From Anaeromyxobacter diazotrophicus (lineage in GTDB: Bacteria > Myxococcota > Myxococcia > Myxococcales > Anaeromyxobacteraceae): a stretch of DNA of 64,000 bases. Below, in pieces: positions 19,177 to 28,331 of the stretch. The notes below the pieces were generated by a model that saw only the letters and a program-made list of their open reading frames with translations, had not been told where the DNA came from and made no database searches. The stretch's first letter is position 1; each line of letters opens with the position of its first letter. The position numbers and the translations under genes were made by a program. The stretch spans positions 186,001 through 250,000 of the forward strand of contig NZ_BJTG01000006.1 of assembly GCF_013340205.1 (NCBI RefSeq), in the 5' to 3' direction.

Positions 19177-20166
19177 ATGCCCAGCGAGCTCACCGATCTG
19201 CACATCCACGTGGGCGGCGCCGTCGCGCCGCACGTCCTGTGGTCCATCGCCCACGACCAGGGCCTCAAGCTGCCGGTCCAGAATTACTGGGAGTTCAAGG
19301 AGCTCGTGAGCGCCCGCCCGGGCAAGGTGAAGTCGCTCGACGAGTACCTCGCCGTCATGCACCAGTGGACGGAGCGCATCCAGTCCTCGCCGCAGGCGAT
19401 GGAGCGCGCCGTGTACGAGATCATCGGCAAGGAGTACCGCTCCTCGCGCGTCGACCTCATCGAGCTGCGCTTCAACCCCATGAAGCGCAACGAGGGCGGC
19501 GAGCGCGACCTCGACCACATCATCCACGCCGCCCTGCGCGGCCTCGACCGGGCGGTGCTCGAGTACGGGGTGAAGGCGGGGCTCATCTTCTGCCTGGCGC
19601 GCGAGTTCGAGCCGCGCCTCAACGAGATCCTGGTCGAGAAGGCCATCCGCTACCGCCGGCGCGGCGTGGTCGGGATCGACCTGGCCGGCCCCGAGCGCCA
19701 CGCCATCGAGCTCGGGGCGGACCTCGACCTCTACCGCGAGCTCTTCCGCCGGGCGCGCGCGGGCGGCCTCAAGTCGACCGTCCACACCGGCGAGACCGCC
19801 CGGACCGGCTCGGAGGGCGTGCGGGCGGTGGTGGAGGCGCTCGAGCCGGACCGCATCGGCCACGGCCTGTGCGCCGCCCAGGACGAGCGGGTGATGGACC
19901 TCCTGCGCGAGCGCGGGGTGGTGCTCGAGATCTGCCCCAGCTCGAACCTCGCCACGCGCGCGGTGGAGAGCGTGGAGGAGCTGGGGCAGGTCCTGCAGCG
20001 GTTCTGGAGCCGCGGCGTGCGCTTCACCATCAACACCGACGGCCCCTACCTGCTCGACACCGACATGCGGCGCGAGGTGGCGCTGCTCGAGCGCCACCTG
20101 GTGCTCGCCCACGAGCAGGTCGAGCAGACGTTCCGCTGGGCGCGCGAGGCGGCGTTCGTCGATTGA
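19177..20166 (+). CDS. Adenosine deaminase-family aminohydrolase
   Basis: A 329-residue TIM-barrel metal-dependent deaminase. The zinc ligands and catalytic residues are present: [10 protein letters not shown] (HxH), STVHTGETA (His and catalytic Glu), RIGHGL (His) and INTDGPYL (Asp). Length fits bacterial adenosine deaminases (about 330). Adenosine to inosine conversion is the default assignment. The family also includes adenine deaminases and AMP-deaminase-like and futalosine-pathway enzymes, so the exact substrate is unproved. No Shine-Dalgarno is seen; the ATG follows a TAGGAT -10 by 5 bases, so the mRNA is probably leaderless. Confidence 0.88.
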   Translation: MPSELTDLHIHVGGAVAPHVLWSIAHDQGLKLPVQNYWEFKELVSARPGKVKSLDEYLAVMHQWTERIQSSPQAMERAVYEIIGKEYRSSRVDLIELRFNPMKRNEGGERDLDHIIHAALRGLDRAVLEYGVKAGLIFCLAREFEPRLNEILVEKAIRYRRRGVVGIDLAGPERHAIELGADLDLYRELFRRARAGGLKSTVHTGETARTGSEGVRAVVEALEPDRIGHGLCAAQDERVMDLLRERGVVLEICPSSNLATRAVESVEELGQVLQRFWSRGVRFTINTDGPYLLDTDMRREVALLERHLVLAHEQVEQTFRWAREAAFVD

Positions 20167-20212
20167 ATAGTCCGGCGCGGCCCCCGTCTCTCCTGGCGAA
20201 AGGAGAAACACC

Positions 20213-20485
20213 ATGACGAAGATCGCAAGGAAGCTCGTGACCGGCCTCACCATCCTGGGCCTCGCCGCCCCGGCCCTGGCGGCCAGCGCCGCCGTCCCCG
20301 CCACCGGCACCGCCCAGGTGCAGACGGCGCAGCCGAAGCACCACCGGACGCACCGCCGGGTGGCGCAGGCGGATCAGAAGAAGGCGGCCGCCAAGAAGGA
20401 GGCGAAGGCGAGCAAGAAGCACGCGAAGACGGCCGCCCCCAAGGCCGAGCCGGCCCCGGCCCCCGCGGCCGCGCCCGCGAAGTAG
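20213..20485 (+). CDS. Small secreted Lys/Ala-rich protein
   Basis: A 90-residue protein with a clear signal peptide (MTKIARKLVTGLTILGLAAP, cleavage likely after ALA at about 23). The mature part is basic and low-complexity: QPKHHRTHRRVAQADQKKAA, Lys/Ala blocks and a Pro/Ala tail. It has one of the strongest Shine-Dalgarno sequences in the window (AAAGGAGAAA), so it is probably well expressed, and a strong hairpin follows. No family is recognised; a periplasmic nucleic-acid- or polyanion-binding role would suit the charge but is inference. Confidence 0.75.
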   Translation: MTKIARKLVTGLTILGLAAPALAASAAVPATGTAQVQTAQPKHHRTHRRVAQADQKKAAAKKEAKASKKHAKTAAPKAEPAPAPAAAPAK

Positions 20486-20507
20486 CCGCCCTGCCGCGCT
20501 GCGTCGA

Positions 20508-20542
20508 CGAGGGGACCTCGGGCACCGCCCCAGGTCCCCTCG
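20508..20542 (+). terminator. Hairpin terminator after the small secreted protein gene
   Basis: A perfect 11-bp stem, CGAGGGGACCT (20508-20518) with AGGTCCCCTCG (20532-20542), has a loop that can add a further GGG/CCC pairing. There is no U-tract, so it may be Rho-assisted, a processing site or an mRNA stabiliser. Confidence 0.6.
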
Positions 20543-20675
20543 CCATGTAGGGGCGGCGCCTACCTCGCCCTGCGACGCGACGCCGCGGCGGATTGCGGAA
20601 ACAGATGGGGCGCGGCGGGCGTTCCGTGCGAGTCTCCTTCCCCTTTTCGCACTCCCACCGGGCGAGGTCCCAGTC

Positions 20676-22958
20676 GTGAAGAAGCTCTTCGCGCTCATCG
20701 CGTCGCTGAAGCTGGCCGTCATCCTGCTGGTGCTGCTCCTCGTCTCGCTCTCCGCCGGGACCATCATCGAGTCGCGCGCGGGCGTCGAGCTGGCTGGCCG
20801 CGCCGTCTACTACGCGCCCTGGTTTCTGGGGCTGCAGGCGCTCTTCGCCGTGAACGTGGTCGCGTCCATCGTGACCTACTTCCCGTGGGGCCGCTTCCGC
20901 ATCGGGTACCTCGTGACGCACGCCTCGCTCGTGCTCATCCTGGCCGGCGCGCTCGTCACCTACTTCTTCAAGACCGAGGGGACGATCGGGCTCTGGGAGG
21001 GGACGAGCGGCGACGTCATCGAGCAGGTGGAGGGCGGGACGGTGACCGCGCGCCACACGCTCCCGTTCTCCATCTACCTGACGAGCTTCGCGGTCGAGAA
21101 CTACCCCGGCACGATGCGCCCGGCCGGCTTCAAGAGCCAGGTGGTCATCGCCGAGGCGGGCAAGAGCTGGCCGGCCGCGATCTGGATGAACCACCCGCTG
21201 GCGGTGGACGGCTACCGCATCTTCCAGTCGAGCTACCAGCAGGCGAACGGGCGCCAGGCCTCGATCTTCTCGGTCTCGAACGACCCCGGGCAGCCGATCG
21301 TCTTCGCCGGCTACGGGCTGCTCGTGCTCGGCATGTGCATCGTGTTCGGCACGCGCGTCCGGACGCGCCAGCGCGCCGCCGCCTCGCGGGAGGCGGCCGC
21401 CTCCCAGGGGCCGTCCAAGGCGGTCGCCGGCGTGGCGGCCGCGCTCGCGCTCGCCTTCGCCGGGAGCGCCCGCGCCGCCGGCCCGGAGGTCGAGGCGCTG
21501 CGCCGGCTGCCGGTGCAGCACGACGGCCGCACCATGCCCTTCGACACCTTCGCCCGCGAGGCGGTCTGGAACGTCACCGGCTCGCGATCGTGGAACGGCG
21601 AGGATCCGGTCGAGACGGTGGGCGGCTGGCTGGCCCAGCCGCAGGGCGCCGGCATGGCCCCCGTGCTCGCGATCGGCAGCGGCGACCTGGCGAGCGCCCT
21701 CGGGCTGCCCGGCGAGAAGTACGCGTCCCTGGCGCAGGTCGCGAGCAGCGAGGCCTTCCGGCGCCTCATGGGCGAGATCCAGGCGGCGGAGCAGCGCCAG
21801 GAGCCGCGCCGGGGCGTGCTCGGCGACGCCGAGAAGCTGCTCGAGCGCGCCCAGCACATGCAGGAGCTCGTCAACGGCTCCCCGGTGCTTCCCATCCCCT
21901 CGGACGCGCCGCCGCTCCACAAGTGGCAGCCGGCCCCGTCGCCCGGGCTCCCCGGGCTCCTCGCCGTCGCGCAGGGGCCGCGGCTCGCGGGGTGGCCCTC
22001 CGCCGAGGCGGTCGAGCGCGAGCTCACCTACAACGCCGTCCGGCCCTCCCGCATCGCCTGGGTGGTGCTGCTCCTGTCGCTCCTCGCCTCCGTCGCCGGC
22101 TGGCGCCTGCGGCGGCGCGCGCTGGACGTCGCGGCGGCGGTGCTGCTCGCCGCCGGCTTCGGCGTGATGACCTGGGGCATCGGCACGCGCTGGGCGGTGG
22201 CCGGGCGCGTCCCGGCCTCCAACATGTACGAGTCGCTGCTCTTCCTGGCCTGGGGCGTCGGCCTCTTCGCGCTGGTCGCGTTCGCCTTCATCCGCAACCG
22301 CCTGCTGGTGGTGAACGCCAGCGCCGGCGCGGCGCTCACCATGGCGCTCACCGACCTCCTGCCGATGGACGGCTTCATCCACCCCATCGCGCCGGTGCTC
22401 TCCGGCACGCCCTGGCTCGCCATCCACGTGCCCATCATCATGGTGAGCTACGCGGTGCTCGCGCTGGGCGTCATCATCGCCCACATGCAGATCGCCTTCG
22501 TCGCGATGGCGTCGCGGCGCGAGGAGGTCATCGCCAAGATGGCCGACCTCAACTACTGGTACATGCTGGCCGGCTCCATCCTCCTCATCGCCGGCATCCT
22601 GACCGGCTCGATCTGGGCGGCGTCGTCCTGGGGCCGGTACTGGGGCTGGGATCCGAAGGAGGTCTGGTCGCTGGTGGCCTTCCTCGCCTACATGGCCATC
22701 CTGCACGGGAGGGTCGACAAGATCCTGGGGCGGTTCGGTGTGGCGGCGGTGAGCATCGTCGCCTTCCAGACCATCCTCATGACCTACCTGGGCGTGAACT
22801 ACGTGCTCGGCACCGGCCTGCACGCCTACGGCTTCGGCAACTCGCCCATCGTGCTCTGGATGGTCGTGGTGGCGCTGGCCGAGGCGGCCTTCCTCGGCTG
22901 GGGCTGGCTGGCGCACCGCCGCCACCCCGAGCCGGTCGAGGCGGCGCTCACGCCCTGA
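20676..22958 (+). CDS. ccsBA: Fused cytochrome c synthase CcsBA (ResB-ResC)
   Basis: A 760-residue polytopic membrane protein of system II cytochrome c maturation, which exports haem and attaches it to CXXCH motifs. The N-terminal ResB/CcsB part (1-235) has four helices with a large periplasmic loop. A short hydrophobic stretch follows, with a signal-peptide-like end (AFAGSARAAG, near 265), then about 180 periplasmic residues. The C-terminal CcsA/ResC part (from about 455) carries the haem-handling WWD motif SSWGRYWGWDPKEVWSL. The natural fusion is known from epsilon- and some delta-proteobacteria. Starts at GTG 20676 with a GAGG eight bases upstream. It fits an organism rich in c-type cytochromes. 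Confidence 0.93.
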   Translation: MKKLFALIASLKLAVILLVLLLVSLSAGTIIESRAGVELAGRAVYYAPWFLGLQALFAVNVVASIVTYFPWGRFRIGYLVTHASLVLILAGALVTYFFKTEGTIGLWEGTSGDVIEQVEGGTVTARHTLPFSIYLTSFAVENYPGTMRPAGFKSQVVIAEAGKSWPAAIWMNHPLAVDGYRIFQSSYQQANGRQASIFSVSNDPGQPIVFAGYGLLVLGMCIVFGTRVRTRQRAAASREAAASQGPSKAVAGVAAALALAFAGSARAAGPEVEALRRLPVQHDGRTMPFDTFAREAVWNVTGSRSWNGEDPVETVGGWLAQPQGAGMAPVLAIGSGDLASALGLPGEKYASLAQVASSEAFRRLMGEIQAAEQRQEPRRGVLGDAEKLLERAQHMQELVNGSPVLPIPSDAPPLHKWQPAPSPGLPGLLAVAQGPRLAGWPSAEAVERELTYNAVRPSRIAWVVLLLSLLASVAGWRLRRRALDVAAAVLLAAGFGVMTWGIGTRWAVAGRVPASNMYESLLFLAWGVGLFALVAFAFIRNRLLVVNASAGAALTMALTDLLPMDGFIHPIAPVLSGTPWLAIHVPIIMVSYAVLALGVIIAHMQIAFVAMASRREEVIAKMADLNYWYMLAGSILLIAGILTGSIWAASSWGRYWGWDPKEVWSLVAFLAYMAILHGRVDKILGRFGVAAVSIVAFQTILMTYLGVNYVLGTGLHAYGFGNSPIVLWMVVVALAEAAFLGWGWLAHRRHPEPVEAALTP

Positions 22959-22969
22959 GCCGGGGGCAC

Positions 22970-22995
22970 CCGCCCTCGCCACGCGGCGGGGGCGG
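22970..22995 (+). terminator. Hairpin after ccsBA
   Basis: CCGCCCTCGCC (22970-22980) pairs with GGCGGGGGCGG (22985-22995) around a 4-base loop, with one T-G wobble. It begins 12 bases after the stop and has no U-tract. Confidence 0.5.
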
Positions 22996-23024
22996 GCGTG
23001 TCCACCGTGTCACCAGCTCCGTAG

Positions 23025-23045
23025 GGCGGGGGCTCGTCCCCCGCC
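23025..23045. terminator. Second hairpin downstream of ccsBA
   Basis: GGCGGGGG (23025-23032) and CCCCCGCC (23038-23045) form a perfect 8-bp stem with a 5-base loop. It could act on transcripts from either side of this convergent gap. Confidence 0.4.
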
Positions 23046-23347
23046 GCCCCGCGCCCGCGCACGCGTCGTCGCCCGTGCTCCGCGCCGTGCCAGACTGCTC
23101 CCTCGGCCGGAACGCGCACCGCGGTTCCCACGACGCGGTTGCGGAACCTTGCTCCGCGCCGCTGCGCGCCGCGGATCTTCGAGCAGTCCTCACCGCGCCA
23201 CGGCTCCCTCGGCGCGTTCCGGCGAGCGTGTGACCTGGGGCGGCGCTCCGCAATGGCTCCTCCGCGCGCGCGGGCGCGCCGCGGCGCGAGTCGGTCGGCG
23301 CCGAGAGGGCGCGCGGCACGTGAGCGCACCGACGCCCTGGCGGTGGC

Positions 23348-24973
23348 TCAGGGCGCGACGAGGAGCGCCGCCACGTGCTCGGGGCGGACGGCCGCGCCGT
23401 CGCGGAGCGGCGCCAGCTCCTCGTCGCGGGCGCGCGCCAGCGCCGCCAGGAGCTGCCCCGCCTCGCCCGCCCGCGCCAGGCGCGGGTCGTCGAGCGGCGC
23501 CAGCGCGCGCGCGGCGGCGGCCAGCTCGGCGGCGGGGATGGGGACCGGCGCGAACGCGCGGCCGAGCCGCTCGTTGGCGAGCGCCGTCAGGTAGAGCGAG
23601 GCGAGCCGGGGCGCGAGCGGTCCGGCCGCGCCCGCCGGCGGGCGCAGGCCGAGGTCCTCGCCGAGCGCCGCCAGGCCCTCGGCCAGCCCGAGCGCCTCGG
23701 CGGTGCGCGCCACCTCGGCCGAGGCGAGGAACGGGCGCGGCTCGAAGGCCCCCGCCGCCAGCGTGCCCCACGCCTCCCGCGGCAGCTCCAGGCCGGGGAA
23801 GTAGCGCGGCCGGCGCGCGGAGAGGGCGGAGAGGAGCTCGCCCAGGGGCGGGTCGAGGAGCGGCGTCGCCCGCGTCCCCGCCCGGCCCGAGGCGAGGAGG
23901 CGCTCGGCGCGCCAGCGCAGCTCGAGGAGCCGCCCGAAGCCGCGCTGGAAGAGCGCCTTCACGGCGGTGGTGGCGAGCGCCTCGGCGGCGCGCGCCTCGT
24001 CCGCGCCGGCGACCGCCTCCAGCCCCAGCTCGACCAGCGCGCGCGCCGCCTCGACCGCCGCCCGCACCTCGTCGAGGTCGCCCGGGTCGACGGCGTCGGC
24101 CACCAGCACCGCGTTGGCGGCGGTGACGAGCTCGAGCTCCAGGTGGGCGCGCTCCTCCGGCGCGAGGCGGGCCGCGGCGCGCGCGAGCAGCGAGCCCCGC
24201 CCGAGCCGCTCCAGGAAGAAGCCGGCCGGCCGCCCCGGCGTGCCGGCGGGCGGCGCGGGCCGCGCCGCGGGCTTCGCGAACCACGACAGCGCCTCCTCCG
24301 GCGACGGGTAGCCGAGGTCGGAGAGCCGTCCGGTGCGCCAGCGCAGCGCCGTCTCCTCCAGCTCGCTCGGCAGCTCGGAGCGGAGCGACGCGAGGAGGCG
24401 GGTCGCCTTGAACGGATCGTCGGCGTAGAGGTCGTCCACGATCCCGCGGACCGCCATGTACTCGGCGCCGTCGGCGTCGAACTCGACGATGAAGCGGTTC
24501 TCCGGGGTCCGCAGGAAGCGGTCGCTCTGGAGGTGCGGGTCGGGGTCGGCGTCGAGGTCGTGGATGCGGAGCGCGTCGCGCAGCACGAGGTCCACCAGCT
24601 CGACGTCGAGCCGGGCCAGCTTCGCCTTCCAGCGGGCCGCGGCGCGCGGGCTGTCGGTGGACCCCGCGCGCGCCGCGCGCAGCCAGGGGAGGGCGCGGCG
24701 CGGCGCGACGTGGTCCCCCTGCCAGGCGGCGAGGTCGAGGAAGGCGCGAAACTGGTCTGCGCTGGCGAGCTGCACCAGCTCGACCGCGTCGGCGAGGCCC
24801 ACCTCGCGGATGGTGAGGTAGAGGTCGTCGGCCGGCAGGGCGCGGACCACCGCCGCGGGGTCGGGCTGGTCGAGGATGAGGTCGAGCCGGCGCTTGCCGG
24901 TGGCGCGCGACAGCGCCGCGCGCACCTCGGCCAGCGCCGCGGGGTCGATGGGCTTCTCTTCGCGCTTCGTCAT
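23348..24973 (-). CDS. DUF6178 family protein
   Basis: A 541-residue mostly helical cytoplasmic protein of unknown function. The N-terminal third (ALPADDLYLTIREVGLADAV, then the TPENRFIVEFDADGAEYM region) matches what is known as the DUF6178 family in delta-proteobacteria; this assignment is from recall of conserved segments, without a search. The C-terminal half is Ala/Leu/Arg-rich with repeated helices. ATG 24973 overlaps the murQ stop as ATGA, and it is the last gene of rpmB-murQ-DUF6178. No catalytic motif is evident. Confidence 0.78.
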   Translation of the reverse strand: MTKREEKPIDPAALAEVRAALSRATGKRRLDLILDQPDPAAVVRALPADDLYLTIREVGLADAVELVQLASADQFRAFLDLAAWQGDHVAPRRALPWLRAARAGSTDSPRAAARWKAKLARLDVELVDLVLRDALRIHDLDADPDPHLQSDRFLRTPENRFIVEFDADGAEYMAVRGIVDDLYADDPFKATRLLASLRSELPSELEETALRWRTGRLSDLGYPSPEEALSWFAKPAARPAPPAGTPGRPAGFFLERLGRGSLLARAAARLAPEERAHLELELVTAANAVLVADAVDPGDLDEVRAAVEAARALVELGLEAVAGADEARAAEALATTAVKALFQRGFGRLLELRWRAERLLASGRAGTRATPLLDPPLGELLSALSARRPRYFPGLELPREAWGTLAAGAFEPRPFLASAEVARTAEALGLAEGLAALGEDLGLRPPAGAAGPLAPRLASLYLTALANERLGRAFAPVPIPAAELAAAARALAPLDDPRLARAGEAGQLLAALARARDEELAPLRDGAAVRPEHVAALLVAP

Positions 24974-25782
24974 CGGTCCAGCTCCTCGAGCGCGGCCCGC
25001 ACGCTCCACCCCCAGCGCGCCAGCGCCGCCCGCGCCCGCCGCTCGCCCACCCGGCCCAGCTCCGCCACCGTCCGCACCGCCCGCCGGCGCAGCTTGGCGC
25101 TCGCCGGTGCGACGTCGATCATGCGCCCCGCCCGCACCCGGCCCAGCCGGAGCATGGCGCCGGTCGAGAGGAGCGCCAGCGCCATCTTGGTGGCCGCGCC
25201 GGCGGCCATCCGGGTCGAACCCGCCACGAGCTCCGGGCCGGTGGCGAGGACGGCCCGGGCGGCGCCGCGGGGCCGCGCCGCCGGGTTGCAGGTGAGGAGC
25301 GCCACCGCCGCGCCGCGGCGCCGCGCCTCGTCGAGCGCGGCGAGCACGTACGGGGTGGTGCCGGAGGCGCTCACGCCCACGACGAGGTCGGCCGCCCCCA
25401 CGCGCGCGCGCCGGACGGCCGCGCGCCCGGCCGGCGCGTCGTCCTCGGCGCCTTCCACGGAGCGGCGGAGCGCCGCCGCCCCGCCCGCGACGAGCGCCAC
25501 CACGCGGGAGCGCGGCACGCCGAAGGTGGGGGGACACTCGGCCGCGTCGGCCGCCGCGAGCCGCCCGGAGGTGCCGGCGCCGGCGTAGAGGAGCCGCCCG
25601 CCGCCCTCGAGCGCGCGCGCCGCCGCTTCCGCGAGGCGCGCCAGCGCGGGCAGGGCGCGGCCCACGGCGCGCGCCGCGGCGAGGTCGCCCTCGTGCAGCA
25701 GCCGGAGCGCGCCCCGCGGGGGGAGCGTGTCGAGCAGCCTGGACCTGGGGTGGAGTCGCTCGGTGGGCGGGAGCCCGGCCAT
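24970..25782 (-). CDS. murQ: N-acetylmuramic acid 6-phosphate etherase
   Basis: A 270-residue SIS-domain enzyme that cleaves the lactyl ether of MurNAc-6-phosphate in cell-wall recycling. It has TERLHPRSRLLDTL at the N-terminus, the sugar-binding GRLLYAGAGTSGRLAAADAAECPPTFG, and SASGTTPYVLAALDEA. The C-terminal region has AGSTRMAAGAATKMALALLSTGAM. It is slightly shorter than E. coli MurQ (298). It starts 14 bases after rpmB and its stop overlaps the DUF6178 gene. It pairs functionally with the mltG-type turnover enzymes in the window. Confidence 0.9.
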   Translation of the reverse strand: MAGLPPTERLHPRSRLLDTLPPRGALRLLHEGDLAAARAVGRALPALARLAEAAARALEGGGRLLYAGAGTSGRLAAADAAECPPTFGVPRSRVVALVAGGAAALRRSVEGAEDDAPAGRAAVRRARVGAADLVVGVSASGTTPYVLAALDEARRRGAAVALLTCNPAARPRGAARAVLATGPELVAGSTRMAAGAATKMALALLSTGAMLRLGRVRAGRMIDVAPASAKLRRRAVRTVAELGRVGERRARAALARWGWSVRAALEELDR

Positions 25783-25796
25783 CCGAGACCGGGCGC

Positions 25797-26021
25797 TCAG
25801 GCGCTGGCGCCCGCCCGCCGGGAGGCGCCGTGCGCCGCCTTGGTGACGCGGCCCGCCTTGAGGCAGCGGGTGCACACGCGGATGCGCTGCACCGACCCGT
25901 CCACCACCGCGTGCACCGAGCGGAGGTTCGGGAGGGAGCGCGTCTTCGTCTTGTTGTTGGCGTGGGAGACGTTGTTGCCGACGAGCGGCCCCTTCCCACA
26001 CATTTCGCAGCGGCGTGCCAT
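25797..26021 (-). CDS. rpmB: 50S ribosomal protein L28
   Basis: A 74-residue ribosomal protein of the large subunit. It is the Cys-containing (C+) form with zinc-ribbon cysteines, CEMCGKGP near the N-terminus and CTRCLKAG near the C-terminus. The family motifs [20 protein letters not shown] and the basic tail are present. The gene stands apart from rpmG, which often follows it in other genomes; here murQ follows by 14 bases. Confidence 0.96.
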   Translation of the reverse strand: MARRCEMCGKGPLVGNNVSHANNKTKTRSLPNLRSVHAVVDGSVQRIRVCTRCLKAGRVTKAAHGASRRAGASA

Positions 26022-26046
26022 GTCGTAAACCCCTAGAAAGCGCGCA

Positions 26047-26075
26047 GATATGAGCTACTCCGGGCGAAAAAGCAA
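26047..26075 (-). promoter_or_regulatory. Possible promoter of rpmB
   Basis: Minus-strand TTGCTT (26075-26070) and CATATC (26052-26047) are spaced by 17 bases. The -35 lies in the U-tract of the terminator of the preceding operon, so the two signals overlap. The -10 match is modest. Confidence 0.4.
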
Positions 26076-26098
26076 GGGCCTCGTGCGCCCGAGGCCCC
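26066..26098 (-). terminator. Rho-independent terminator of purM-purN-oxidoreductase
   Basis: On the minus strand GGGCCTCG (26097-26090 in transcript sense) pairs perfectly with CGAGGCCC (26083-26076) across a 6-base loop, followed by TTGCTTTTT. It is the only hairpin in the window with a real U-tract. It begins 5 bases after the oxidoreductase stop. Confidence 0.75.
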
Positions 26099-26102
26099 GG
26101 TT

Positions 26103-27650
26103 TCAGCGGAGCAGGTCCTTCTTGCCGAGCAGCTCCTGGGCGGCGGCGGCCGCCTGCAGCCCGGCGTGGAACTCTCCCTCGAGGCCCAGCCCGGGGACCA
26201 CCTCGCGTCCGGCGAAGACCAGGTTCTTGTAGGGCGAGGCGCAGGGCAGCCCGGTGACGCCGAGCGCCTGCTCGAGCTCGACCGCGTAGAGGGGGTGGGG
26301 GAGCAGGCGCGAGCCCCGCCGCTCGCGCGGGGAGGCGAGCGCCGGCAGGGACTCGCGGACGAGGTGCCGCTCGAAGAAGGGGATGGCGTCCGCCACCGCC
26401 TCCCGGAGCTGCCGCCCGCGCGCCGCCAGCTCCTCCGCGCCGTGCTCCTTCGCGTCGGCGGGGACGAACCCGGCGGCGCACACCACCCGCTCGTCCGGCA
26501 CGAGCTCGCTCGCGCCCTTGCCCTTGTCGCGGCGGGCCGGGTTGACCTGCAGGAAGACCGCGTTCTCCAGGGCGTCCGCCCCGGCCGCGTCGCGCAGCGC
26601 GAGCACGCTGTCGCCGAGCGCCGGCGGCAGGGCGGCGGCCTTCACGACCAGGTTCAAGGCGAGCAGCTGCCGCACCGGGCGGATGCCCTGCAGCAGGCGC
26701 GCGAACTTCCCGTCCTCCTCCTCCGGCGGGAGCATGCGCCGCAGCGCGGGCGCGTCGGTGGCGGCGATGAACACGCGCGCCACCCAGGCGTTGGGCGAGC
26801 CGGCCAGCCGCACCGCCGCCACCCGCCCGCCGTCCACCTCCAGCCGCTCCGCGAGCGCCGCCTCCTCGTCCCCGCCCAGGATCTCGCCCCGCGACTCGGC
26901 GATCTTGCGCCGGATGGTCTCGCGCAGGCCGTGGTGGCCGCCGGCGAGCCGGTAGCTGCCGCGCAGCACGCCGCCCAGGAGCCGCGCCACCGCCAGCGGC
27001 GGGGCCGGCCCGTCGAGGTAGCCGAGGAAGCGCTGCGCGATGGCGAGGGCGCCGGTCAGGGGGTGGCCCTCGAGCCCCTCGAACGCGCTCGCCTCGTCCA
27101 CGTGGCGCCGCGGCGCGCCGGGGGAGGAGGCGGCGAACTTGATCGCCTTCGAGACCGCGCGCCGCTCGCCGAAGCCGGTCGGGGGCAAGGGCGGCATCGC
27201 CTTCATGAACGGCGAGGCCGCGTCGAAGAGGCGGCCCAGCTCGGCGAAGGCCTCCTCCAGGCGCGCGGCGTCCGCCGGCCACTCGCGCCGGAGCTCCTGC
27301 TGGCGCCGGGCCGGGTCGTGGCCCAGGTCCACCCGGTGCCGGGGCAGGAGCAGCTGCAGGTCCGGCGCGCACGGCTCGAGCGAGCGCACCATGTCGGTGG
27401 TGAGCCCGAGCTCGGACAGCGCCAGCTCGGCGGCGGGCAGGAGCCGCGGGGAGGGGAAGAGCGCCGGCGCGTACGGCAGCAGGTACCCGCCGTCGTCGTA
27501 GGCGGCGCCCACCCCGTCGTGGTCGACGTGGAGCACCCGGTAGCCGCGCCGGGCCAGGAGCGCGCCCGCCACCACGCCGCCGAGCTGCGAGCCGACCACG
27601 CAGGCGTCGTAGATGCGCTGGGTGGCGGGCGGCTTGAAGGTCTTCGCCAT
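26103..27650 (-). CDS. FAD-dependent oxidoreductase (phytoene desaturase-like)
   Basis: A 515-residue NAD(P)/FAD-binding protein. A Rossmann motif near the N-terminus (YDACVVGSQLGGVVAGALLA, with the acidic D of HVDHDG closing the ADP site) and a C-terminal FAD motif (NLVFAGREVVPGLGLEGEF) match the amine oxidase/phytoene desaturase superfamily. A helix-rich middle region may bind substrate. The substrate is unknown; carotenoid-type or retinol-saturase-type chemistry cannot be claimed. It starts 6 bases after purN with a GAGGGAG Shine-Dalgarno, making it the third gene of a purM-purN operon, an unexpected partner. A strong terminator follows. Confidence 0.82.
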   Translation of the reverse strand: MAKTFKPPATQRIYDACVVGSQLGGVVAGALLARRGYRVLHVDHDGVGAAYDDGGYLLPYAPALFPSPRLLPAAELALSELGLTTDMVRSLEPCAPDLQLLLPRHRVDLGHDPARRQQELRREWPADAARLEEAFAELGRLFDAASPFMKAMPPLPPTGFGERRAVSKAIKFAASSPGAPRRHVDEASAFEGLEGHPLTGALAIAQRFLGYLDGPAPPLAVARLLGGVLRGSYRLAGGHHGLRETIRRKIAESRGEILGGDEEAALAERLEVDGGRVAAVRLAGSPNAWVARVFIAATDAPALRRMLPPEEEDGKFARLLQGIRPVRQLLALNLVVKAAALPPALGDSVLALRDAAGADALENAVFLQVNPARRDKGKGASELVPDERVVCAAGFVPADAKEHGAEELAARGRQLREAVADAIPFFERHLVRESLPALASPRERRGSRLLPHPLYAVELEQALGVTGLPCASPYKNLVFAGREVVPGLGLEGEFHAGLQAAAAAQELLGKKDLLR

Positions 27651-27656
27651 GCTCCC

Positions 27657-28331
27657 TCACTCGTCCCAGGGGGCGCGCAGCGCGCCGAGCTCGGGGCCGC
27701 GCGCGCCGTCGACGCGCACGCGGCGGCCCTCGAGCGAGAGCCGCCCGGCCGCGAACCACCCGACCGCCTTGGGGTAGAGGCGGTGCTCCTCGGCCAGGAT
27801 GCGCGCGGCGAGCGCCTCCTCGCCGTCGCCGTCCAGCACCGGCACCACCGCCTGCGCGATGATGGGCCCGGTGTCGGTGCCCTCGTCGACGAAGTGGACG
27901 GTGCAGCCGGCGAAGCGCGCCCCGTAGGCGAGGGCCTGGCGCTGGGCGTGGAGCCCCGGGAAGCTGGGCAGGAGCCCGGGGTGGACGTTCATGACGCGCG
28001 GGCAGCCGCGCGACGCGGGCGACGGCCCGAAGGCGCGCAGGAAGGTCGGGGTGAGCAGCCGCATGAAGCCGGCCAGGCAGACGAGGTCGGGCGCGTGCCG
28101 GGCGAGCCGCTCCACCACCGCCGCGTCGTAGGCGGCGCGGTCGGCGGCGCCCTTCGACGGGAGCACCTCGGTCGCGACCCCGGCCCGCTCCGCGCGCGCC
28201 AGCGCGCCGGCGCCGGAGACGTTCGACAGCACCACCGCCACCCGCGCGTCGATCCGGCCTGCGGCGCAGGCGTCGAGGAGCGCCTGCAGGTTCGTGCCGC
28301 CGCCCGACGCGAGCACCGCGAGGCGGATCAC
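27657..28331 (-). CDS. purN: Phosphoribosylglycinamide formyltransferase
   Basis: A 224-residue GAR transformylase that uses 10-formyl-THF in purine synthesis. It has the GAR-binding [16 protein letters not shown] and the formyl-folate catalytic block: [21 protein letters not shown] (catalytic Asn and His) and the later [12 protein letters not shown] (catalytic Asp). A small insert is present between FMRLL and NVHP ([10 protein letters not shown]). The GTG start overlaps the purM stop as GTGA, so translation is coupled. Confidence 0.95.
   Translation of the reverse strand: MIRLAVLASGGGTNLQALLDACAAGRIDARVAVVLSNVSGAGALARAERAGVATEVLPSKGAADRAAYDAAVVERLARHAPDLVCLAGFMRLLTPTFLRAFGPSPASRGCPRVMNVHPGLLPSFPGLHAQRQALAYGARFAGCTVHFVDEGTDTGPIIAQAVVPVLDGDGEEALAARILAEEHRLYPKAVGWFAAGRLSLEGRRVRVDGARGPELGALRAPWDE

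Larger units (their letters stand above)
22959..23347 (+). other. Gene-free stretch with two hairpins
   Basis: This 390-base gap separates convergent genes. Two stable hairpins lie just after ccsBA. The remaining 300 bases are very GC-rich and contain no open frame with recognisable protein, no tRNA-like fold and no repeat shared with the rest of the window. Confidence 0.6.

Noticed and set aside
22959-23347. A gene in the gap after ccsBA
   Set aside because: Several open frames exist on both strands, but all are Arg/Ala/Pro-rich shadows with no Shine-Dalgarno or similarity.
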